DNA from: Amaurobius ferox | Lineage: Eukaryota > Arthropoda > Arachnida > Araneae > Amaurobiidae | Direction: 5' to 3' | Assembly: GCA_951213105.1 (NCBI GenBank) | Contig: OX578142.1 | Coordinates: 7,798,149 to 7,862,148, forward strand | DNA: 64,000 bases | Shown here: one piece after another, positions 19,500 through 31,289 of the stretch | Layout of the letters: each line of letters opens with the position of its first letter | Position numbering within the stretch: position 1 is the first letter of the stretch | The notes under the pieces: generated by a model | Told to the model about the DNA's origin: nothing | What the model saw: the letters and a program-made list of their open reading frames with translations, nothing else | Databases searched by the model: none | Translations under genes and position numbers: made by a program

Positions 19500-19622
19500 C
19501 TAATACAACTTGCTTCATGTCATCATCCAACTAGAACCAAAGTCATTTTAGTGTCTTTTCCAGTGGATTGAAGAAGTAAAAATCACAAGGAGATAAATCT
19601 AGACTGTACGGATGTGTTGCTC
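19500..19622 (-). pseudogene. Mariner transposase C-terminal scrap
   Basis: The minus strand reads HPYSLDLSPCDFYFFNPLEK, the last DDD/E-box region of mariner transposases (HPPYSPDLAPCDFFLFP-like), followed by a helix with DDDMKQVV. Neither ends nor the other catalytic residues are present. It is an isolated, old fragment. Confidence 0.7.
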
Positions 19623-20439
19623 TCAATGTTGAAACACAGAAAGTCTTGTAAACAGACTGCTATACTATACAGTAGGCTGGCTCTCTTATCACTGTTAACA
19701 GCTCAAAGGAACCATCGACAGCTCACTTTGCCGTACCCTAGGCTCCATATGATAATTCGAACAGTTCCATGGCTCCACCATCATCTTTTTCATGATACTT
19801 TCATGATGTTTCTAAAAAATTAATAAAACAATAAATAGCTTTAAAAATGAAGCAATTGCACATGTTAGAGATTATTACACAATTAATTATACATATTAGA
19901 GATAGGTTTGAGTATTGTTTCTTTAAACATCAAGGATTTTTCTCAAGATATATATTTAGATCTTAAAAGAAGCATTGTAGTTGTAAAACTAAGTGTCTCT
20001 GTTTGAAAATAACTTCAAATTTCATTTGATAGAATACGAAAATTTAGAAAAAAATTTCTCTCATAGTTGGAGTAAGATATATATAAAAAACTTTTCTGTT
20101 TATATTTTTATTCTAATTATGTAGACCAAATGTATTTATTTTTTACATCTTGATGATATTGTAGGTATTCATATAGTATTACATTTATAAATTGTACAAA
20201 TGTGTGCATCTTTACTAAGGATATTACAAGGTTATTAAAAATTTTAGGCATCTTTATTAAGGATATTAAAATTTAAAAATGTCATTATAAATGGGATTTA
20301 CGAAGCCACAAAATTTTTTAAACCGCATCTAAAGATAAGATTTTAGTTTTATGTAGTAGTACCACGATTTGACAAGTATTTATATGGCATTCGTTTAATC
20401 AAGGTTGCACTATATTATGAGTTTTGTTGTTGGCAAAAA
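19623..20439. other. AT-rich, no gene seen
   Basis: Two short direct copies of GCATCTTTA(C/T)TAAGGATATTA occur near 20,205 and 20,250. Nothing else is recognised. Confidence 0.35.
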
Positions 20440-20995
20440 TTTGTCATACTACATTCTTTCGGAAAATGTTTTCTTGAAACATCTATTTCTTGGGATCTGC
20501 TATAGACAGAGCTCAGATGATGACTGATTTGAAGTTAGCATCCTAATTCTGAGAGGTTAGAGGGTCACTATGGATTTCTACTTATTTATTTCCGGTTCAA
20601 AAATTATCACTTGCAACGTTTATATCTCAAAATTGGCTATATATAGAGCTTAGATGATAACTGATGATATGGATTCTAGAGGAAGTACGGTTGTTCACTA
20701 AGAAATTTTACTTAAGGTTTCTTTTCCACGTCTGGTTTAAGAATTTTCCTCAGAACATCTATTTCTTAGAATTTGCTGTAGATAGAGATAATGACTGATA
20801 TGGATTCAGCATAAAATTCCGAACTGGATTGGGGGATTACTAAGGATTTCCACCTCCAGTCCTTTTTTCACTTCTGGTGCAAAAAAATTTCTTAAAAAAA
20901 TTGAAATATATTTCTTAAGATTGGCTATAGATAGAACTTAGGTGATAACTAATATAGATTTAGAGGTGAATTCTAGAGATAATAGTGGGATCCAC
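20440..20995 (+). repeat. Degenerate ~140-bp tandem repeat, four units
   Basis: Units start near 20,478, 20,612, 20,753 and 20,903. Each contains ACATCTATTTCTTAG-like sequence, TGCTATAGATAGAGCTTAGATG, ACTGATATGGATT, a GGG...TCACTAAGGATTTCCAC block and TTTTCCACTTCTGGTTCAAAA. Units are strongly diverged. No frame persists through them. It looks like an old satellite or the repeated non-coding flank of an element. Confidence 0.7.
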
Positions 20996-21152
20996 TATAC
21001 CAATGTTTTCGAATTTTTCTGGTAGCGGAACCCTTTTGAAATTTAATTTTATGGCAGAACCACAAAATGAGAAAAAGTTCTTTGTGGTCCAAATTATGCA
21101 TTTAAATGTTACTCGTTTATTTAATTTTTAAGAAAACTTACACAAAACTATC

Positions 21153-21445
21153 ACAGCCACCTTGTTCATGCAGAGTACAATCACGTTAAACATGTGGGTC
21201 CGTAAGTCCTTCCGAGAGGTTGGTGGTAGGTGAAGAAGGGTACGGTCCTTGTGGATGCTTCCCCACTGGATTCCTGTCTAAATTGGGTGGCACTTCCCAG
21301 CCATCCAAACAGTTACCTTACACCTTTCTGGTTGTTGCTCATGTCCTTGTTGACGAGCCGGTCGGTCTGGGTCTTCAACACCTTTCTGGTAGATCGGATG
21401 GTCTGGGTCTCAACATCACAGAACCCCTGAATACGGTCGTGGAAG
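21153..21445 (+). mobile_element. 5'-truncated copy of the 5,600-type SINE with a doubled 3' end
   Basis: It matches the SINE body from TTGTTCATGCAGAGTACAATC through TTCCGAGAGGTTGGTGG and GTACGGTCC to the CACCTTTCTGGT/TCGGTCTGGGTCT end, and then a second CACCTTTCTGGTAGATCGG copy follows. The tRNA-like head is missing. It is more diverged than the copies at 5,600 and 52,002. Confidence 0.85.
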
Positions 21446-21945
21446 ACCCAGGGTTAAGATTTATAAGAATAAGACCAACCATATTACTCTAGCCATTCGA
21501 GACTAGCCATTCGAGATATTTTAGTTTTTTGCACTTTTGTTACACACATGGAAATTGATATAAAAGTGCAAATTCAGTGTAATTTAAAAAAAAAAATGCG
21601 TGTTATTTTGTGCAATTAAACTCAATAAAGAAATAAAGAGAAAATGAGTTTGAGTCTGTAGGGAAAGTTATGTGCTGCCCACATCAGATTTTGTATTATA
21701 TCTTTGTTATATAAAATGTGTTCTCCCCATAGATTAATTTATTTTTACTTTATTAATTTAGAGATTTAAAATTTGAAAGAGTCTTAAGTCATACAATACA
21801 TTCTAATCTTTTTAAAATGCCAATATTAATATTAACAAATATGAGGTTTGTTTATTTCCAATAAAATGTATAGACAAATGTTGCTTTGCATTGAAAATTT
21901 AATTCAGTCCAAAACACAGCAATGTTTAATTTGAAAATATATGTA

Positions 21946-23324
21946 CAGTGACATCTCGTTAATGCGGTACCCGCTAACGCTGATTTCTCATTAGTAATGT
22001 GGATTTCTCATTAGTGCGGACAAACTCTCATCCCCCGTCTTGGTATATGGACATTCAATGTTAAAAACATCATTTAAAGTGTACTGCTCATTGAATAATG
22101 CGGACAAAAAATTCAAGCATTTAGTGCAAAACATGGCTTTTTCAGAAAAATTTCGAGGAAAAAAAATTATTTCGAAAGATGTGTTTGTTCACCTGTTTTT
22201 CAAAAGAAACCTAGTGAATTCTTTTGGATTTTCTTTGGAACCGAAAAGCCTGGATGACTATGGCTTTTTCTTAAAAGTATGTTCGTAAATTGGATAAACG
22301 ATTCTGTAAAGAGAAATGAGAGGTGGCATTATTCGTGGATAATTGCCCAGCCCACCCTCCACAAATTCCTGGGTTGAAAGCAGTGAAGATTATTTTTCCC
22401 CCCATCCAACTGTACTTTAAAGCTTCAATCCACGGATCAAGGCATTATAAAATCTTTGAAAGTCCATTATCGGCAGATTCTTCTGGAACATCCAATTAAT
22501 GCAAACGAGTACTCCACTTCTAATGTGAATGTTCTTCAAGCAATGAAATGGCTTCAGCGGTCCTGGTAGGAGGTTTCGGCTACAGCCATCGTCAACTGCT
22601 TCCACCATTCAGGGTTTGAAAAAGGTGGGGATATGACATCAGATGAGATCACTCAAGACTTAGCCTCGCTCGAGAATACCCTGCAAGCAGCAATTGGATG
22701 TGATACCCCACAAGGAATTGATGCTAACACTTATGTTAGTTTTGATGACGAGGTGATTATTTCGGATAAACTCTCTGACGAGGAAATTATTAATGCAGTA
22801 ACACAAGAGACGGGACAAAAAATCTCCAGTGACAGTGAAGAAGAAGTAGAAGACATTCCATCACCGACGACACGTGAAGTTCAGAACATGCTCACAGCTC
22901 TGTGCCGATATTATCAGTCAAAACATGTTGCAAATCAAACCTTTGAATGCCTTATGAACCTGCAGAACGATATAGAAAAAAGATCGTTTTCCCACCTGAA
23001 GCAACAAAAGATTACTCATTTCTTTAATCAGGAATAAATTACGAATGTGGAATAGAAAAATGAGTTTGTTCTGTAGATGAAAATAAACGAGTTTCCACTG
23101 TATGTACATAAGTACTGTATTATTTGTTTCTTGTAAATGCTTAAAAGTATGTAGTAGTAATCATTCATGATACATAGTACGTATGTACATTAGTATTTAT
23201 TTTAGTTATTACTGTATGTAGTTCCAAAAATACTGAAATATGTGTCCTCCTGTTAGTGCAGACTTCTATTTGTACGGACAAAAGTCGGTGGCCCTTGACT
23301 GTCCGCATTAATGAGATTTCACTG
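21946..23324 (+). mobile_element. pogo/Tigger-like transposon with transposase relic
   Basis: Inverted ends CAGTGACATCTCGTTAATGCGG (left) and its counterpart CCGCATTAATGAGATTTCACTG (right) are flanked by TA on both sides (21,944-21,945 and 23,325-23,326). Inside, a decayed DDE segment near 22,330 (FVDNCPAHPP, then KAVKIIFPP) is followed by an open C-terminal segment of 134 codons (22,633-23,037) with acidic LSDEEIINAV and SDSEEEVED and the tail KQQKITHFF. These are pogo/Tigger transposase features. The N-terminal DNA-binding part is missing, and 1.38 kb is an internally deleted size. Confidence 0.9.
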
Positions 23325-23984
23325 TATTTTGCACTTTATGCCCTAAACCTATGTATTTTGTATCAAAAATACATTTTCAATATATTTTGCCCAACTTTGC
23401 CATATGGTCTGTTCATGTTTAAGCTGTGTGAGGTTGTTCAGTAGCTTCTGCCAGAAGCTGTCCTGCTGTATGATTACCTCCGATTTGCTTGTGAAAATAT
23501 CACCCACAAAATAATGGTTTTATAGTGCTGCAATAAGCAGGAAAGAATATTTTTTATTCAATTGCTCTCAACTTTCACAATTACCAGTTTCAAAATTTTC
23601 AGCTCCTTAACTTCTCACAATTTTGATTAGTTTTGCAGCGCAATCCAACAATTTAATCGCTGGCTCAGTTTTTCGCGAACTTGTTGTTTGGAAATCGAAA
23701 TTCAAAATTTTTATAAAAGAGTACATGAAAAAGAAACAATAGAAAATGCACAATAAAAAAATAACATGTCGAGATATGAAATATAGATTCAGAAGCTTAT
23801 TGGGAAAGAAACACTTAACATCAGACCTACATCCTCCAGAAAAATCCAACTATATGCAAGCATTGAATGATGGATAGATGTGATGATATCACTATCACCA
23901 TCGACAGCTTAAGGGTTATAAATTAGGACTAACTATGTAAGAGTGAATGCTCCTTACTTTACTGTTACCTAAACAAATATAGAC
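23325..23984. other. AT-rich, no gene seen
   Basis: There are only short frames without motifs, and nothing repeated elsewhere in the window. Confidence 0.35.
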
Positions 23985-25529
23985 ACTGTTGCAAAAAATA
24001 TATATATATATATATATATATGAACCCATAAGAAATTGACCTACAATCACAAAACTTGGCATGTAGATATCGTTTGAGGAGATATGCAAATGATTAGATT
24101 TCGGGATTAAAAAAAACCCTGCTTTATTAAAGAATGATTACAACAAAATGACATTTTAGTAAGTAGTAAATACTCAACTTGAAAGCTATACATGTCGATA
24201 TTCAGTGCGGCATAGAGTGAATTAAGTTGCGTATGTCCTTCTGCAGAAAATTATCTCACAAATGTTGTAACTGGTCGGCTAATTCAATGGTATTGTGAGA
24301 AAGCTGTAATTGCTGTTCCAGCACTTCCCAGACGTGTTCTATCGATGATAAGTCTGGGAAATCAGATGGCCATTAGAGGATATAAAAACCATCAAAGGCA
24401 TTCTTGAGAAAGTTTTGCTGTATGTGGAAAAGCATTGTCTTGTTGGTAAATGGAACCTGGGCATATTGACAGCATAGGCAGAACAATCGGCTGCAGAATA
24501 TCATTGCGGTACAAAAGAGTCATCAGATTGGCTCGCAGCACAATCGGCTGCAGAATATCATTGCGGTACAAAAGAGTCATCAGATTGGCTCGCAGCACAA
24601 TCGGCTGCAGAATATCATTGTGGTACAAAAGAGTCATCAGATTGGCTCGCAGCACAATTAGAAGAGATTGACTGTCCTATGAGATGGCTCCCCCTAACTG
24701 TCACACCACATCTGATGGCCATGTGCTGCTCAAAAACAAATGCAAGATCAGAACACTGGCCAGTCCTCTTCCGCACATATATGCAGTGGTCATCAGGACT
24801 GAGAGAGAAGTGAGATTTGTTGCTAAAGAGGGGATTTGTTACGGGATTTGTCGCATGCCTCCATTCGAACACTGTCCAAGCTGACTAAACTCACCACCAA
24901 TCAAGATGACTATCTATGTTGAGTGGTCAGTGGTAGGTGCCTTAATGGACATCGAACGTAATTCCACTTCTGTCAATCATCTCTGAATAGTATCTTTTGA
25001 TACAAGATGCATGGAGTATGGTAAATGCCTTCAAATGGCTGATAGGAATGACACTGGTGTGGACGTTGCTTCTCTCCTGACTGTACGATCCTCTTGAGCA
25101 GTTGTTTGTCTGGGGTATCCTAAGCCTCTGTGTCGGTTACATGTGCCACCTCTGATCCACTGTTAACTCCAAGCAACTATTATATCACCCCGACTAAGAT
25201 GATGACTGATAGGTCTGTTAGACCAACCAACTTTTCTAAGGCCCATGATGAGACTTCTCTCTAAATCTGATAATTGTTTGTAGCGCCTTCGAGTATATCT
25301 CAAAGGCATCATGGTATTCAATTTTCAGTTTCAAAACAGAAAATCCATTTACAATTGCCTGTGAGTGAGAACACTGTTCATTTCAAATACTGCATAATGC
25401 ATTATTGTCATGCATGTTACAGGAGTCCTATAACACTATTAGCACTGACAGTCTGATCATTTGCATAACTCATAAAACACTATTTGCATGCAGAGTTTCG
25501 CAGCTGTAGATAAATTTTTTGCAACAGTG
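23985..25529 (-). mobile_element. Second Tc1/mariner-type element with internal triplication
   Basis: Both ends carry CACTGTTGCAAAAAAT in inverted orientation (23,985-24,000 and 25,514-25,529), with TA following the right end. On the minus strand a transposase relic shows MFEWRHATNP, SLSPDDHCIYVRKRTGQC and, after the triplicated block, YQQDNAFPHTAKLS, the second catalytic Asp region. A (TA)n microsatellite lies inside the left end at 23,999-24,020. Stops and frame changes are frequent. It is unrelated in sequence to the Tc1 copy at 17.8-19.0 kb. Confidence 0.85.
24484..24657 (+). repeat. 57-bp unit repeated three times inside the transposase relic
   Basis: Three nearly perfect copies start at 24,484, 24,541 and 24,598, each beginning CAATCGGCTGCAGAATATCA and ending TTGGCTCGCAGCA. 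They differ at only one or two positions. The period is 19 codons, so the minus frame stays open through LRANLMTLLYRNDILQPIV. The near-identity indicates a recent duplication compared with the rest of the element. Confidence 0.95.
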
Positions 25530-25689
25530 TATCAGAAATTGATTACTGGCTGGACAAAAAAGGAAAAATAATTACAGGGCAGCCACAGAAAGAATGCAAT
25601 GAAAATAGAGTTGTAAATAGCAACCATTTTAGTTAGCACCCCATAATGTCAATTTAGTTGACATTTTAGTAGCGTACATTAAAATAACA

Positions 25690-26110
25690 TCAGTGATAAA
25701 AATACTAAAAATCCAGTTTTGTGCAAATCTCAAATTTACACATTTTCATAATAATGCAAATATTAGTATTTTTTTTTCTCAGAAATTTGAAACTATTGGC
25801 ACTTTTTATCAAAAATCAGGAATTTTAGGGCTTTTTATAATCCCAAATTTAAACACCAAATTTTAAAAATCATGAATTTTAGCATTTTTTTTTTATAAAA
25901 AGAGCAAAGTTTAGCATTTTTTCGTAAAAATACTGGATGTTTGGGTTTTTTCATAAAAATTACAAATTTTAAGGCTTTGGTATCAAACCATAAATTTAGT
26001 TTCTAACTTTTAACACTTTTTAAACGATAAAAATTGTCAATTTTACTGTTATTTCATAAAAATCATGAATACGCTTTAGTAAAAATCACAAATTTTAGTG
26101 TACTTCCATA
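25690..26110 (+). repeat. Very degenerate AT-rich tandem repeat
   Basis: The theme TTTTTCATAAAAATCACAAATTTTAGCA recurs about ten times with insertions and changes. There is no coding potential. It may be an old minisatellite. Confidence 0.55.
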
Positions 26111-26375
26111 AAAGTTGCGGATGCCTGTAATCCCCTCTCACTAATATTAAAAACTCTTAATTTTTGTATTATGAATTGAACCATACTATAAATTGGTGAA
26201 AATTTGTTTCACATGTTTAGAAACTTAAAACCTATTTTTTCTTCTAAAATAATAAACATATTTTGATGTTCCATTACGGAATTGCTTTCTCAGCAGTTGC
26301 GGAATGAACATGTATCCTCTAAATGACACTGTACACAATGTTCTTAATTGGTTGATTTGCATTACATCTGGCATA

Positions 26376-26700
26376 TCAGCTAGTAAGCATCGATTCTATT
26401 GTATCAGGGTTTTCGAAACTTTTTTGGTCATGGAACCCTTTTGGTGGTGTCAACATTGCTAATTTCGCTTCAATTTCATCATCTTCTTCTGTAGATGACT
26501 TAACAAGTTCTTCCAATTCTGCATTTGTTAACACTTTTTGGTCGCCATGTTCTTTCATTTCTTTATCAATAATGTCAGCAAATCTTTCTCTACCAACTTG
26601 TCTTGCTGAATGAATGATTTTCTTAATTTTTCCCATCAATCTCTGGGAAATCTTTAAAATCATTCACGATTTAAACTTCATAAATGCTTCCTGCACAGAT
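26376..26700 (-). pseudogene. pogo/Tigger transposase C-terminal scrap
   Basis: The minus strand reads SARQVGRERFADII, then VLTNAELEELVKSSTEEDDE, a typical pogo-type C-terminal acidic helix (LTNEELEEL pattern). Its end meets a sequence TCAGGGTTTTCGAAACTTTTTTGG with GGAACCCTTTT (26,404-26,442), which resembles the ends of hAT-like elements and recurs in degenerate form at 21,003-21,060. So a second element end may be nested here. Confidence 0.55.
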
Positions 26701-27871
26701 TTACCAGGATAAGAATGAACTCTTTTTTATAGCTTTCATCAAATATCCTTCCCATTTTATGTAAAAAATTACTTGGAAATATTTTTTATACATAAATTTT
26801 AATAATACATTTCATTTTAATTTTCTTTTAATTTTATAGATTACTTAGGACAAAAATAAAGGGGGGTCAGAGTTATCTGGTGTTTGGGGGTAACTTTGAC
26901 CCCTTGTTATTATTTACATGTAAGTCAAATTAGAACTTCATTAGGGTTAATGTTTAGTACAATAGCTATGACTATAAGGTAATGGGGTCAATTTTATATT
27001 GAAAATTTTCCCTACAAATTAAATTCATGTACATTCAATACAGACAAATGAAATTTAAATTTAAAAAGATTAAGCAAATATATTTCAAAACTTTTTAACT
27101 TTCTAAACCTTAAATACTGGAAGTATTCGCTACTACAAATTTTCTACAAAACAATGTGTATTAAATGGTAAAATTCTTAATAGTAACAAAAGTTTATAGT
27201 GACAATGTCCTCTACAAGCAGATTATCTGACATACAAAAATCATTCTCATGTGACAACAGGTTGACATTTTCAAGAGGAAGAATCAGATGAAAAATCAAA
27301 ACATTTATTAGCTACAACTTTAAATGCCTTGGGCTTTTGTTTAGATTTGCCACTGGATTCTCCTGCTTTCATTTTCTGTTAAAAAAATTTCTTGTTTAAT
27401 ACTACTATAGCCTTTTTTGTAGGTTTAACCACAGTCGATCTACACTCAGGCCATGGCGCCAGAATTATGACGTGACACTAGAAGGGAAACTCTCGCTAAC
27501 TCGGGAAAACTTTCAAATTGAGAGTTAAAAAATATTTCAAAATAATTACACTTTTACTCATTTCTATGCCTAAATTTTAGCACAGTTAATTTCATAAAGA
27601 TTATCTAAACTTAGATATGGGAGGGGGGGGGGGGTTATATTTTTATACTGGAGCTCCCACAAAGCAAGAACTTCTCTGTCTAAATGATTACAAAATTTTA
27701 TATAATCTAGATCCTTTTACAGTTACAAACACAGTGTTAATGAATATTAAGTAGCTTTCATTTTTTTTCTACTACTACTGTAAACAATGCAATTAATATG
27801 ATATCAAAATTTCTACAACCATATGTATAATAGCAAAACAATATTGTGTGACAATTCTATTTTTACATATA
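26701..27871. other. AT-rich stretch; one weak terminal-exon candidate on the minus strand
   Basis: On the minus strand, TTTTTTTAACAG (a good 3' splice site) at about 27,377 precedes an open 35-codon segment ending at a stop near 27,268, with KAGESSGKSKQKPKAF and a final CFDFSSDSSS. It looks like the basic/serine-acidic end of a nuclear protein. No matching upstream exon is certain. A possible donor on the same strand lies at about 31,512 (CCAGTAAGT), but its phase does not fit. A 15-base G run lies near 27,620-27,635. Confidence 0.3.
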
Positions 27872-28899
27872 CAGGTGAACCTCGATATATCGAACCTTGT
27901 TATCTCGAAATTTTCGATATCTCGAATTATTTTCATCTCCCTTCACGAACGGTATAAAACAAACTCTTTAATTCGAAATTTTTTTAATCAAACTCTCGAT
28001 ATCTCGAATTTTTTCATCTTATCATTTTCATCTTTTCATTTGGAAAATACGATCCAAAAAAATGTGTTTAATACAGATGAAGCAGGACTATTTTTTAAGT
28101 GTATGCGTGATAAAACTATGGCCATTAAAGGCATGTCATGACGGGAAAAGGCGCAAAGAAAGATTAACTGTGCTATTTTGCACTAATATGGATGGTTCAG
28201 AAAGGCTCAAACCTCTTATGATAGGTAAATCTGCTAAACCCCGATGTTTTTCAGGAATGAAATCTGTTCCAATGACTTATTTTGCGAACAATAAGGCTTG
28301 GATGACTGCCGAAATTTTCACTAATTGGTTGAAGGAACTAGACAGAAAAATGTCCTGTGAAAATCGCGATATTGTACTCTTCTTGGACAACTGTACAGCG
28401 CATAATAGTGTGCCGAAATTAAAATCCGTGAAAGTTCATTTCATGTCACCAAACACAACTTCTAAGTTGCAGCCTTTGGACCAAGGTATTATTCAGAGTT
28501 TTAAAGTAAACTATTGCCACAAAATTAAGCTCATTTGGATCCGCTTAGCTCATTTGGAAATTGTAATAGATATTGAAGGATTCAGTACCTGTAACCAAAC
28601 TGTCATAGATGACTATTTTGCAAGTAAAGAAATACAAGATTAAATTTTAATAATGTATATTACATTAAATGTGTATCCAATCATTTCAAGCTTCGCTTTA
28701 TTTGTTGTCAGCATTTTCTTGGGTAATACCCAATTCTCTATCTGTAAGACAAAGTAAGTGATTTTTTTAAAAATGTGTGAAGTATAGGACTAGTATGTAT
28801 ATATTATTTTATGAATTCCTTAAAATTTTTCAAATTTTTGATATCTCGAATTTATTTTCTATTCCATTCAAATTCGACATATTCCTTCAAGTTCGACTG
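27872..28899 (+). mobile_element. pogo/Tigger-like transposon, second family
   Basis: The ends CAGGTGAACCTCGATATATC and its right counterpart (TTCAAGTTCGACTG, inverted) lie between TA dinucleotides (27,870-27,871 and 28,900-28,901). The transposase relic (28,062-28,643 with a frame change near 28,070) carries all three catalytic Asp positions of the DDE_1 fold: NTDEAGLFF, VLFLDNCTAHN and QPLDQGIIQ. The N-terminal DNA-binding domains are absent, so this is an internally deleted copy of 1.03 kb. The core is only lightly damaged, so the family was active fairly recently compared with the 21.9-kb copy. Confidence 0.92.
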
Positions 28900-29009
28900 T
28901 AATTTGAAATATTTTCACATTGCTGATGAGGGTTGTTCAAGTCCTCTGGATGAGTCGGACGGTCTGGATCTTCAACATTGCTGATGAGAAAAATCACTTC
29001 AATTGATTT

Positions 29010-30323
29010 CTAATAAATATTAGAGTTTTGAATATTGAATAGTTTTAATGCAAGGGATACTTTTTGCCTCTCAATGTTAGATGGATATAATGATTTTAAT
29101 ATTAACATGTGAGAAAATTTAAGGAGTTTATCTTTTTCAAAGTTGCATAAATTCCGTAAATAAGAAAAATTTGCCTCTTTAAAAATTTTCATTATTTTGG
29201 AAATCAGGATACTGCAATTTAGTGTCTTTTACATTTAACCAATTATTTCTTATAGATTTTAATAAATGAACAGGATCATACATCAAATACAGAGATATAT
29301 CAGGATTACTTGGATTATATACATCATCTTTAAATTTATTGTGTTTCTTCAAAAAAGCAAACATGCTTCTATTAATATTGTTATCAGTAATAACAGACAA
29401 TACATTAAGGTCAAGTTCTTTTAACGTGCAAATTAACATAGATGCCATATTATAGAGCTTTTGTCCCGTAAATGTTGAAACTGGGGCAATTGCTATTGCG
29501 TCTTTATAATTCGAAAACATAGATGTAATCAAAAACACTTGGGCAGTTTTTGCTTTTTCATTACTATCCAAACAATCACCGGTAACTTTACCATATTTAA
29601 ACATATACCTAGGATCAACATAAATCTCATCAATTAAGAGAGAGACAAATTTTTGGGCTTCGTTTAAACATTGTACCTTACGTTTTAAATAACTATTACA
29701 TGGATTAAAAAAATCTGAATCCACATTTAACTTTTTTGAAATTCTACTTAATGTTCTCACATGAGGCAATGTCAACACCTTTGAATTTCTAAATGCCTTA
29801 TAGCACGAAGAACTAGATAAGTATATTTTAAAGCATAGAATAAGCAGTTCTTGTGAAAATCGAAGCTGATTTTTTGGTTTTTCTAGCAGTTTTACTTGTT
29901 CAATTAAAAAGTCTAATTTGGCGGTGCAAATTTCTAAACATACCTGCCTCTGTTTCTCCAGCTTCACTGCGGCTTCGATATAATTAAGTTGGGATGGAGT
30001 AGAATGTACAGTTTCACATGCACTTTTTAATAAATCCAGATCACGTTTATTTGTAATTAGGCTAAATTGTATTCCACATTTTTGTAGCTGCTTCTCACTG
30101 CACTGGAGATTTTCAAAAAACACATCGAACTTTTTTTCTTGGCATATGCTGATACTCGGAATAACACATGGCACAGATGATGCATTAATGCGAACTTTAA
30201 AAAGATACAGCTTGTCATCGATTGAAAGGTGGGTCCAATTTTCTCCTTGAATAGTACAAAAATCAACCTTAATATCTTCTAAAGTTAGCAGGCTGTTGTT
30301 TTGCTACTCTTGTTGAAAAGTCA
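29010..30323 (-). pseudogene. P-element / THAP9-like transposase relic
   Basis: On the minus strand, an ATG at 30,323 with an early TAG leads into LLTLEDIKVDF and then a 331-codon open frame (30,174-29,179). It contains FVSLLIDEIYV (first catalytic Asp region), a VFLITSMF strand, LSVITDNNINR and the diagnostic DPVHLLKSIRNNWLN. After a frameshift near 29,180 the tail SLYPSNIERQKVSLALKLF follows, also characteristic of the P-element superfamily. The N-terminal THAP zinc finger is not present, so either it sat in an upstream exon or it was deleted. No inverted ends or 8-bp duplication were found. Confidence 0.85.
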
Positions 30324-30482
30324 TTATACTTTTAGAGATTGCCGTATAGTTTGACCGGGAACGGAACACGTGCGAAGCATTGATAATTACACAGATATAA
30401 ACTATTTAAAAAATGGCTCTAAAGCACCCATGAACGATAGTTAAATGATAATAAAACATAAGAACAACTTATTATGCACAAA

Positions 30483-31289
30483 GGGTCTGGGTCGTAATCC
30501 CGACAGCCGAAATCCCAACAAGCCAGAATCCCGACAGCCGAAATCCCGACATGCCAAAATCCTGACAGGGTCGAAATCCCGACAAGTCAAAATCCCGACA
30601 AGGTCGAAATCCCGACAAGCCAAAATCCCGACAGCCGAAATCCACTCTTGCACAGACTAATACAACACTAAGGCGGTCATCGCAGTGACGTCACAAGGGT
30701 TAGAATTTACTAATCAGCACTCCCCCCCCCACGCACATGCACTGGACTCACGCTCCCTCTTGTCTCCATCCGCTTGCTACAACAATGGCCATATGCTATT
30801 TGAATATGCTATTTAAACGTATGCAGAATGTGTAAGTTTTTTTTTTTCATTTTTAATAAAATGAATTTCCTAAATCTTATACCGACCTGTTATATCATTT
30901 TAATCTTTGTCATTTCAATTTGCCAAAATTTATTTCAGTAATGGCATAATTGTTATGATTTAGTGATTAAAACTATTAATTTGTAAAATGTAGAGATGTA
31001 AGAACGCCGATAATTTTGATCAAGCTATACATATAGGCGTAGAGAGCCATGTGCGTGGACCCAGCATGAGTCCAGCGCATGTGCGTGTGGGGGGGGGGGG
31101 AGTGCTGATTAGTAAATTCTAACCCTAGTGACATCACTGCGATGACCGCCTTAGTGTTGTATTAGTCTGTGCAAGAGTGGATTTCGGCTGTCGGGATTTT
31201 GGCTTGTCGGGATTTTGACTTGTCGGGATTTCGGCTGTCGGGATTCTGGCTTGTCGGGATTTCGGCTGTCGGGATTATGTCCGGAACCG
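30483..31289. mobile_element. Long-inverted-repeat MITE with subterminal minisatellite (Mutator-like?)
   Basis: The 807-bp element has arms of about 230-270 bp (30,483-30,753 and 31,058-31,289), inverted copies of each other, around a unique AT-rich centre. Each arm begins with several copies of a short motif (AATCCCGACAGCCGA / AATCCCGACAAG) and continues with AAGGCGGTCATCGCAGTGA and a poly-C/poly-G tract. A 9-bp duplication ATGCACAAA flanks it (30,474-30,482 and 31,290-31,298). Long inverted ends with 9-bp target duplication are typical of Mutator-like elements. There is no coding sequence, so it would have been moved in trans. Confidence 0.85.

Noticed and set aside
24450..24671. Plus-strand repeat protein at the 57-bp triplication
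   Set aside because: The minus strand carries the transposase frame; the plus frame is its shadow.
30441..30660. Open frames through the MITE arm
   Set aside because: Open on both strands due to the short repeat; the arm is non-coding.
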